Origin: Oncomelania hupensis
Taxonomy: Eukaryota > Mollusca > Gastropoda > Littorinimorpha > Pomatiopsidae
Length of the DNA: 64,000 nt
Reading direction: 5' to 3'
Assembly: GCA_036898135.1 (NCBI GenBank)
Contig: CM072523.1
Span: forward strand, 36,983,281-37,047,280
Positions 55,380 through 64,000 of this stretch are shown piece after piece. Below the pieces are notes generated by a model that was given only the letters and a program-made list of their open reading frames with translations, ran no database searches and had not been told where the DNA came from. Position 1 is the first letter of the stretch. Every line of letters begins with the position of its first letter. Both the position numbers and the translations under genes were made by a program.

Positions 55380-56500
55380 GCTCCAGACTATCTTTTTTGA
55401 TACTCGGTGACATCTGCAACCATATTTCACTTCGCAAGGAAGAATTCGTGAGCTGTTTGCATAAGGAAATCGCCAATATATCTCTCTTAAATAAAAGTTA
55501 TGGATGAATTGCTTGCGAACGATAGTATACGCACGCCTTTGCAATATATAGTCCTGCATAATGGAAAATGCACATTTGTTACCCATTACTCGTATCACAT
55601 CAGCACTTACCTAAATAGTACATCATTTTCTGTACAAAAAATTATATTTGCGTGCGGACGACAATCTGCTTTGAATCTGTTTTCTAGGACTGTAATGCAC
55701 ATTATAAAAGAAAGTGGACATCATTACTGATGTTTACTTCTCCCTAGGACAAAATCATATCCTCCAACAGTGCTAACCAGTTTTTTTGTGTGTGGTTCTT
55801 TCATGTTTACATAAATAATTATTATATTATTATTGTATTATTATTGTATTATAATGCCCAGTTTTAAAATGAGATGTTTGAAGAAAATGGACATACCATA
55901 ATTGAAAATGAACATTCGGTAGACGAGATTCTGTATAATCTAAATGTTAGGGGAGTTGTACAAGTCATTGTTAAACTCTCATATTTTGGTACACTTTTAA
56001 AGATAAATAATGGTTGTATTTCCGTAAAATAGATAATGTGGGTTTTAAAAAAAAATTAAAAAAATATCTCATATCATCTAACTGTGTGAACAGACATTAA
56101 ATACATGACGTATTGATTGGCTGACTGATTTGATAGGGAAAGAATGTTTTGCAAATACCTTAAGTGAATGAAATTGCACATCATTATCAGTATTTATTCA
56201 CCCTTGAGCAGAGATCAAGGTTATGAACTCCCAGCAATTTATGAAGAGTGCTAACCCACGCCCGTTTCTGAATCCAGCTGATAAAGATGTTGTGATAACG
56301 CCAAAAGCTCTTGCTATTACAAATAAGTAAGGTTCTTAATAGGCTTCTTCTTCTCATATTATCTATTTATTTATTCATTTAAATAAACCTCTAATATTCA
56401 TATCTGTGGTATCAGATAACCTAATAAATTATAACCAAATTAACATACAATTAAGATCATTAAAATATAATTAATTAAAATGAACCATAATAACAACAAC
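55379..56500. other. AT-rich non-coding stretch
   Basis: The 76-residue frame at 55500-55730 has no recognisable domain. Nothing else supported. Confidence 0.4.
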
Positions 56501-56528
56501 AATAATAATAATAATAATAATAATAATA

Positions 56529-56603
<75 letters not shown>

Positions 56604-56604
56604 T
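56501..56604. repeat. Palindromic (AAT)n-(ATT)n junction
   Basis: (AAT)n 56501-56530 meets (TTA)n 56531-56604 head to head, giving a perfect ~30-bp hairpin arm. Confidence 0.95.
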
Positions 56605-57145
56605 TAATCCTCATCTCTTTACTCTAAACAGCCAACCGTACTTTTTCATTACAGAAGACATTGGTTTAAACAAATGTTTTATTCAAAGAAAAACACATCA
56701 TTACAAACAATGATTTACAGGATAGGCTATAAGCAAGCTTATATAAGCCCACCCTGTATACAGCATACATTAATAACATTTTATATATTTGAATAGGAAA
56801 TGCAGACCCGTCAATCTTCTTTGTTGATGCGTTTCAGCTTTAAGTGTGTTTAATCTCTCACCGAGTCATATCTCAACCCAATGCAGCATCTGCGCCAGTC
56901 AAACAGAAGCATAAATTGTCTACGTGTGAAAGAGATACCAACCCCATCTACACCTCGCCAACTATTAATGCATTACATTTTATGGAAGGAGTAAAAGCAT
57001 TACACGATTTATTATTCCTACTTACCTACATAACATTAACCACAGCATTATGAGTCCGGCAGCTGCCAGTAGCTATTTCAAATATATACATACATGTTGT
57101 ACAGTAAGAATCCGTATACACAGGTATTACGGGTAATCCCTGAAC
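56605..57145. other. Non-coding, no feature seen
   Basis: Includes an ATTACGGGTAATCCC block at 57126-57140 just outside the next element, similar to its inverted repeats. Confidence 0.4.
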
Positions 57146-57990
57146 ATTTTAGTCAATACTGTAATCCCTGTCACACTCGAGGATTTCGCGTAATCACTAA
57201 AATATCCAGTGATTACGCGAAATCCCTTACAAATGGTGCCAGTGATTACGTGTAATCCTCGTGTAATACGGTTCAATTTTCAAAAGTGTCTGAACCTCTT
57301 ACAAGAACAAGCAAAGTCAAGAGGTCGATCGAGGAAAGGTTTACACAAAACCATACGGATCGTTTTAAAGGAGTTTTTCGTCCTTCGAGCTCTGACTCTA
57401 AAGCCAGCTATTAATTGCACACGATGCGTCAATCGTCCGAGTCGTCAAGACGCGCGCCTCTTTTTGACGCGCCGCACCGTGTGCAAGATTCTGACGTATA
57501 CGACACGTCGCGGCCTCAGCACTGACGCAAGGTCCATGCGGCGAGTCCGAACGATAATAGACCCAGTCCTATGTTCGTGCGTCGAGACGCTGGCACTGAC
57601 CAATCAGAACGTGCTTTGCGTCCTTGACTTTGCGACTAAAAAATGTCGGACAATGCAACACGACGGCCGCATTCACCATCTCCTCTGACGAAGGCCCTCC
57701 TCATCCGTTACTAAAACAAATAAATTTGGCAAAATAAATCTTTTCTTTTCGAACTGCTCGAACTGGAACTGTTGGCCATAGCTTTCACAAGTAGGTCTAC
57801 ATAGCGACTCTCTCCACTCTCTATAAATTAACGTCCCCATAGCATAGAGCGGACTTAACTTTTACAACACACTAAAACAAAATTTAATGTTCCTCAATTC
57901 TTAAAAACCTTCCAAGACTAAACAATCACAAATTAGTTCTAAACTAATAAGAGCATTGACTATCAACTTTCATTCCACACACACACGCAC

Positions 57991-58328
<338 letters not shown>

Positions 58329-58471
58329 CAAGGTTAACATTTTTGGTTTAAAAAAAAAACAACACATAAAATTATTTAAACTTTCCAGTATCATCTAAAA
58401 AGACAATAACTATCAGCTTTAATATTGACGACATGAACCTGAAAGAACAGTTTCACTGCGCTCGGCGGTGA

Positions 58472-58606
58472 TTTCTGTCTGCTTCAGGTGGTCAAGGCTT
58501 TACAAGATGCAACTATACTGGTTCCAAAAAGTGTCAGACAAGGCGATGTAAATGCTTTAAAGCTGGGCTTCAGTGCAACTCACGCTGCCTTAGCACGCTG
58601 CCTTAG
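58472..58606 (+). pseudogene. Cysteine-rich C-terminal transposase-like remnant
   Basis: The frame reads GGQGFTRCNYTGSKKCQTRR, then CKCFKAGLQCNSRC and a stop at 58604. The spacing C-x7-C-x4-C-x-C-x6-C-x3-C resembles the 'C..RRCKCRKAG..CNSRCH' tail I associate with Ginger-like integrase/transposase proteins of aquatic invertebrates. The upstream frame is closed by a TGA at 58469-58471, and adjacent sequence reads in another frame, so it is a broken relic. Family assignment is from memory and moderate at best. Confidence 0.5.
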
Positions 58607-59007
58607 GCAGCACCAGTTGTTGTAACAAGTGACAATGTCAATGGTTAATGCCCCGCTCCCCCATCCCCCCCTTCCCCCCCCCCCCCCCGGGATTTCTTTT
58701 AACTCTCTAACCGCCAGGATTTTTTCTAAAGAATTTCTTTAGAATTTTTAAATGCTTTGTTTTTAGGCGATGGAGCATTTTACGTTGTGTGTGTGTGTGT
58801 GTGCGTGCGTTTGTGCGTGTGTGTGTGCGTGCGTGTGTGTGTGTATGTGACAGAAAGAGAGTATGTTTTACCTGACTGACTGACCAATAAAATTCTGTAT
58901 TCTGTATGCAACCTGCCTATGTTTGAATTGTGTGCAGGGGTATTGTTTATTGTGCGAATGGGAATATTACACTACAATACATTACACTACATTACATCAG
59001 AGCATCA
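58607..59007. other. Transposon interior without coding signal
   Basis: Poly-C at 58674-58688, TG/CG-TG repeats at 58788-58846, an AATAAAATTCTGTATTCTG retroposon-like tail near 58888. Confidence 0.5.
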
Positions 59008-59118
59008 GGGATTACACGTAATCACTAGACCATTTTCAGAGCTTTGGCATAATCACTGGATATTTCAGTGATTACGCGAAATCCCCGAGTGAAACGGGGA
59101 TTATACTTATTCACTAAA

Positions 59119-59160
59119 ATTCGCCTAATAAGCCTATATTTAGTTCTCCCTCTCTCGCTT

Positions 59161-59210
<50 letters not shown>

Positions 59211-59400
59211 ACACACACACCAACGCATACACACACACCCAATCTTGAACTTAAACCTTTTTGTTTGGTTCTTTTTTTCTGTCTCTCTTTCCGAGATAAT
59301 ATTGATTTTGTTTTTGTTATGTTTGCTATATCGACTTCGCCAAATACATAAGCTCCGGTCTAACACACACTGCTGAACTTAAAATATGCATATTATATTA
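59119..59400. repeat. Two units of the ~140-215-bp tandem family
   Basis: AATTCGCCTAATA at 59118 and GACTTCGCCAAATACATAAG at 59333, with TTTGTTTGGTTC, CTCTCTTTCCGAGATAATAT and CACACACTGCTGAACTTAAA. It is related to the array at 61650. It includes a CT/CA microsatellite at 59160-59222. Confidence 0.7.
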
Positions 59401-59481
59401 AACATAGGGCTTTGAAAAATGGATAATGCGCTTAAAGACTGACTTACTTGGCCGATTTGTGTATGAAGTGAGAAGAAGAAA

Positions 59482-59545
59482 TGATGATGATGATAATGAC
59501 GATGATGATGATGATAATGATAATGATGATGATGATGATGATGAC

Positions 59546-59611
<66 letters not shown>
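59482..59611. repeat. (GAT)n microsatellite
   Basis: About 43 units with GAC and AAT interruptions. Confidence 0.95.
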
Positions 59612-59705
59612 AAACCAAATTTAGTATTTTTCATTGTAATTCTGCCAGCAACACTAACTACATCCACTTTTTATTATTATCATCACATCACAATCATCGG
59701 ATAAT

Positions 59706-60351
59706 CCTATCCTATCCTGTCCCGTAACTCGGAGGTCGTAGGGGCACCACAGATGATCGTTTAACCAGCATACTCCACCTTTCTCTGTCCTCAGCAACAC
59801 TGATGGCTTCGCTCAGTGTCAAACCAGTCCATTCGCGAATGTTGTCCTCCCACCTCATTTTCGGCCTCCCTCTTCTTCTACCTCCTTGCACTGTGCCTTG
59901 CAGAATGGTCTTTGCAAGGACGGATGATCTGGTGACGTGGCCATACCATCGGAGTTTCCGTTTCTTCACCACTGTGAGCAGGTCATCGTGTAGTTCAATG
60001 GCTTGTGTGATGGTCTGTCGGACTTCGTCGTTGGTGATGTGCTGGGTATAGGAAATGCCCAGAAGTCTTCTGTAGCACCTCATCTCCATGCTTTGTATTC
60101 TTCGTTGTAGATCTGCTGTGAGGGTCCATGTTTCACAAGCATTTAGGAAGATGGAGATGACAAGGGAGCGCAGCAGTCTTACTTTGGAATGTAGACTGAG
60201 GGTCCTGTCTTTCCAAATGGGCTTCAACCTTGTCAGGGCAGCAGTTGATTGTGCGATCCTGGAGAGGACTTCCTGTCGGGACCCATTGTCTGATACAATG
60301 GCTCCTAAATATTTGAAGATATACACTGTGTTGAGGGATTGGCCAATTCCC
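59706..60351 (-). mobile_element. 5'-truncated LINE copy C with 11-bp target duplication
   Basis: The last ~646 nt of the 13814 LINE family. It has a still-open 204-residue frame (59712-60326) equivalent to the C-terminus of copy A, including KYLGAIVSDNGSRQE, the KLRWYGHVTR stretch and the basic RRRGRPK stretch. CATCGGATAAT flanks both ends (59695-59705 and 60352-60362). The right copy is continuous with an (AAT)n tract. Confidence 0.93.
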
Positions 60352-60356
60352 CATCG

Positions 60357-60357
60357 G

Positions 60358-60442
<85 letters not shown>
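60357..60442. repeat. (AAT)n microsatellite
   Basis: About 28 units growing out of the duplicated target GGATAAT of LINE copy C. The single target copy on the other side is not expanded. Confidence 0.95.
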
Positions 60443-60443
<1 letters not shown>

Positions 60444-60697
60444 TGTTTTAATGCTGTATTTTGTCTTCCTTGCAGTGTGTGTTTGACTCCATAACTTTTA
60501 TATGACTGATGAATGATGTATGTTTAACACTGTGTTTACCTAACCTTTAGTGCTGTATACATGTTGTATGCCAATGAAGCGTATGACACGATGAATGCAT
60601 GTGCGACTGTGCAAGAAAGGATGTATTTCATTGTCGCCATGCCACACCAAAATCCTTGTAACGTTTTTACTTGGTGAATAAATATTCTTATCTTATC

Positions 60698-60768
<71 letters not shown>
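60443..60768 (+). mobile_element. Retroposon 3' UTR-like sequence ending in (AAT)n
   Basis: TTGGTGAATAAATATTCTTA followed by (TCTTA)n and then (ATA)n at 60699-60768 looks like a CR1/L2-type LINE 3' end. No coding part is preserved upstream, so class is tentative. Confidence 0.45.
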
Positions 60769-61649
60769 CTGTCACAACCCTTCTACTTCCGTTTCCTTCC
60801 TTTCTTCACCTCCTAAATCATCACCACTACCACCAGCAACTTCTTCTAAATCCTCCTCCTCCTCCTCCTTCTTTTTGTTCATCTGCTTATTCTTAGCTCT
60901 ACAGAAAAAAAGAATAAAATTACTTCTTTTTTTCTCCATCCGTGTTAGACACTCTCCCCCAAAAAACCGACCCTATTTCTGCGTCTTGATGTCATCAATC
61001 AATTGTGTATGCTTACATTGGTGTTCCTGCCCTTGCTGTGTTTGCGTGCTGGCTTTTCTTGACCTTGTCTCTTGTTTGTCTTCTCTCCTTTTCTGTTCTT
61101 TTTTTGTTTGTTTTTGTTGTTGTTAGTTTTTTGTTGTTGAAATCTATATTCACTAGTTCTCGAAGCGTAAGCTGTCGGAAACTGTGGTTTGGGGCTTTGT
61201 CCATCCGTCTGTCTGGCGTCCGTCGTCATGTTTACGCCCTTTCTTAAATCCGCACGATGGAATGCGTGCGTGCACAGACAAGACCTACCTCGGTTTATAC
61301 TCTCCTCCAAAGGTGAAGTGGGATCGGACCTTGCTTGAGTTCTTTGGTCATGCTATTCTTTCTATCTTTGTTGTTGTTGTTAATGTTGTTGTTGTTGTTG
61401 TTGTTGCACTTCAGACGATCAATCTTGAAATATCGAACCTCTAGCTGCAGTTTCATCGCTTAACACATTCGAGGTTCCAATTATTTTGCCGTCGTTTTCT
61501 TCACTGTGCCCAAACGTCCCTTGTGTCTGGCTTTGTATTGTCGCGCATCATTGGCACTGGCTTTGTCGTGTCTTTCCATTTTCCAACCCTCACAAGCGCC
61601 ATCAATTGTCTAAGACAATATTGGGCTTTTTGTTGTTGTTTTGTTTGTA
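60769..61649. other. Non-coding, no feature seen
   Basis: The frames here (up to 151 residues) are composed of low-complexity or unconserved-looking sequence. A short (TTG)n lies at 61370-61407. Confidence 0.4.
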
Positions 61650-62345
61650 ATATGAAATTCGCCTAAAATATTAGTTCCTGTCACACACACATACATATGA
61701 ACTTACACCTCTTTGGTTTGTTCTTTGTTTCTATCTTTCTTTTTTGTCTATTTCTTTCTGAGTTAATACTGCCTTTATTTTTGCTATGTTTGTAGTATCG
61801 AATTCGACTAATATATTAGCTCCTGTCACACACACACTGCTGAACGTACACATTTTTTGATTGTTTGCTTGTTTTGTAATCTCTTTCGTTTTTTTTTTTT
61901 TTTTTTTTTTTTGTCTTTCTTTCCGAGAAAACATTATTTTTTCTGTTGTAGTGTTTATAATATCGAATTCGCCATACATCAGCTCTTGTCACCCACCCCT
62001 GAACTAACAACTCCCCGTTTTGTTTGTTTTCTTTTGTTCTTTATTTCCAAAATAACATTGGGTGTGGGATTTTTTGTTCACCTTTTTTTCTGTTTGTAAT
62101 ATCGCATTTGTCATCTATTACTTCTTGTCACCCACACCCACACGTACCCCTAAAATAATGCCTCTTTGTTTTTATTTTCTTCTTTCTTTCCTTTTGTCTT
62201 TCTTGCTGATATAATTTGTTTGTTTAATGTTTGTAGTATTGAATTTGCCATAATATATTAAGCTCTTGTCACGCACGCACATCTCTGTTTCTTCTGTTCT
62301 CCATCCATCCGAGAAATATTCTGAACCTACATTTGAAAAGAAGAA
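61650..62345. repeat. Five-unit ~140-bp tandem array
   Basis: The GTAGTATCGAATTCGCCATA-like unit start recurs at 61656, 61801, 61966, 62105 and 62242 (periods 145, 165, 139 and 137 bp). Each is followed by TAGCTCYTGTCAC and CACACAC, a CTTTGTTTGTTC stretch and TCTTTCTTTCCGAGATAA. A long T run (61889-61912) lies in the second unit. Two further units lie at 59119-59400. Confidence 0.78.
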
Positions 62346-62565
62346 AGAAAGAAACATAAAAAATAAGAAAGAAAGGAAGCAAGAAGGATGGAAAAAAAAT
62401 GGAATTCCCATTGTAAAATGTTTATTTGCGATATTTTTGGTGGGTTTTTTTACCACTTTCAGCTAAATAATCTTTATATAGAAGCATAATTTCTAAATAA
62501 TCACTTGTTTACAAACAATGTAAGATTTCTCTAAATAATATATTTTCTCCGTAAATAACTTATTA

Positions 62566-63740
62566 TTTACCTAAACAATACGTTGTTTACATAAATAAAT
62601 TATGATATAGGTAAATAAGGCGTTATTGCTTTAAAAAAAAGTAATTTATCTATATAATGCATTATTTAGCAGATTGTGTTAAATAATATATTATTTAGAA
62701 ATGTTTCTAAATAATTTTGTGTGTACCTGTATAATGCATTAGTTAGCAGAATTTGCTAACCAAAAGTATTATGTTGAAGATGTTGCTAAATAATGCATTA
62801 TTTATGTAAACAATTCATTGTTTATGGACTGCAATTTTCATTTTATTGGGGATTCCAGGATTCGCTTGAAAACTTGTTTTTTTTATAATGTTACTGCTTT
62901 CTATAATTAAATGCAAGGTCTTTCCAAACATTGTGTATCCAAAATTTGTGATAATTATTTATTTTCAACATAAATTACTCCACAAATTCGAAGATAAAAC
63001 GTCTGTAACCTCCCGAATACAAACTAAAGGTCAAGGTCAGTTTTTGTGCGGAATGTTCAGTTTTTTGAGCATCCCGTCAGAAAAAGTTTTATTTTGTATT
63101 TAATTACCCAAAACTGTGTTAAACCTGTGTTTCCGTTTGTTCGTTTGAGTTGAATTATGTTTTAATTTCCAACGGAAAATGTCAGCTTAATCGAAACTGC
63201 CAGGGATTTGGCGGACGTACTCTGAAGGCAAGGAAGGACGCCAAAGCAGAAATAATGATGGTTCCCGCTTTATCGGAGCCGCTACCGTTGCAGTCTTCTA
63301 TAATATTATTATTGCGAATTAAAAAAAATATATAGTGAAATAAAGTAGTTGCCTCGTTTTGAATCGCACAACAGCGTAAAATCACGGTTTTGCCATTTTC
63401 ATTATCCCTACCACATAACTTCACAGCAGTAATACGACATGTACCTGCGAATCCCCTAATTAATAAAAATTGCTGTCCCTAAACAATGAATTGTTTACGT
63501 AAATAATGAACTATTTAGCAAATCTTCTAAATAATAAATTATATTATTTGGCAAATTGAGCTAAATAATGAATTATACAGATGAACAAATAATTATTTAG
63601 AAATATTTCTAAATAATGCATTATTTAACACAATCTGCCTAATAATACATTGTGTAGGTATATAAATGCTTATTTTCCAACAATGCATTATTTATCTATA
63701 TTATGATTTATTTACGCAAACAAGATATTGTTTAGGTAAA
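62566..63740. mobile_element. Foldback element with ~260-bp inverted arms
   Basis: Left arm 62566-62824 and right arm 63480-63740 are inverted copies. The outermost 15 bp (TTTACCTAAACAATA) and innermost 19 bp (62806-62824 / 63480-63498) are perfect, and the rest aligns with few gaps. The arms are packed with palindromes such as TAAATAATGCATTATTTA. The 655-bp spacer is not AT-palindromic and contains no recognised gene (frames at 62888 and 63150 are short). Similar AAATAAT sequence extends left to ~62465 without a right partner, so the right side may be truncated by the adjoining LINE fragment. Confidence 0.75.
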
Positions 63741-64000
63741 GATCTTCTGCTGACACTCGCACACTCAAGGTTCTCGTCACCCGCACTAAGACATACGGCC
63801 AACGGCCATTCGCTTACTCCGCACCTAAGCAGTGGAATTCCCTTCCCTCCCATATCCGCAACATACAATCAACACAAGCATTCACAAAGGCCCTCAAAAC
63901 CCACCTCTTCAAACTGCATTATTCAGACTGATTTGTATCCCGCTGCCATTCTCTCCTCTTTTGTCTCTGTCTGATCCGTAACTGTATACACGGCTGTAAA
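63740..64000 (+). mobile_element. 3' end of a third CR1/L2/L1-like LINE
   Basis: Frame 63740-63931: VTRTKTYGQRPFAYSAPKQW then NSLPSHIRNIQS and AFTKALKTHLFKLHYSD, stop. This is the conserved C-terminal segment of a LINE reverse transcriptase, distinct from the copies at 31590 and 45679. The 3' UTR continues beyond the window. It starts exactly where the foldback arm ends. Confidence 0.7.

Noticed and set aside
57209..57688. 159-residue plus-strand frame
   Set aside because: It begins inside a terminal inverted repeat and has no recognisable motif. CpG-rich composition alone can keep it open.

Overview
This window looks like non-genic nuclear DNA from a repeat-rich metazoan. A gastropod or other mollusc is my best guess, from the density of GA, CA, ATT, GAT and GAA microsatellites, the tRNA-derived SINE, the APE-type LINE with a short tandem 3' tail and the Gmr1-type Ty3/gypsy elements. 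Taxonomy cannot be proved from this sequence alone. I recognise no complete host gene, rRNA, functional tRNA gene, operon or CRISPR array. All convincing long reading frames belong to retrotransposons.

Layout. 1-13.8 kb: a weak candidate secreted-protein exon (525) ending at a foldback element, three truncated copies of one LINE family, a tRNA-derived SINE (3554), a 955-bp hAT-like element with perfect terminal inverted repeats (4984-5938) and an AT-rich hairpin (11258-11799). 13.8-30.3 kb: two near full-length, minus-strand copies of the same LINE. Copy A (13814-17128) keeps an intact 1031-residue endonuclease/reverse transcriptase frame. Copy B is split by a 9565-bp Ty3/gypsy element (18031-27595) with 1678-bp LTRs and a 5-bp target duplication. 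30.3-34.5 kb: SINE pieces, a 71-bp hairpin tandem array and a LINE 3' end. 34.5-41.1 kb: a second complete Ty3/gypsy element (34557-41104) with 686-bp LTRs, whose 5' leader carries a 15-bp-periodic array of perfect heat-shock-element triplets. 41.1-50.5 kb: foldback and TIR elements, two diverged solo LTRs (one carrying a nested dimeric insertion with a 10-bp target duplication) and two diverged tandem arrays. 50.5-64 kb: long microsatellites, a 1975-bp element with 113-bp inverted repeats and a cysteine-rich coding remnant (57146-59120), another LINE copy, a ~140-bp-period tandem array and a foldback element with ~260-bp arms (62566-63740) abutting a LINE 3' end.

How the parts relate. Both Ty3/gypsy elements have the pol order protease-integrase-RT-RNase H. 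This is the Ty1/copia-like order known from the Gmr1 group, not the usual gypsy order. The LINE family supplies at least seven copies sharing a (TAGGA)n 3' tail; three have 8-11-bp target duplications. SINE and LINE tails often run straight into (ATT)n or (GAT)n tracts, which suggests retroposon tails seeded many of the microsatellites. Near-identical LTR pairs and intact frames in both gypsy elements and LINE A suggest recent activity.
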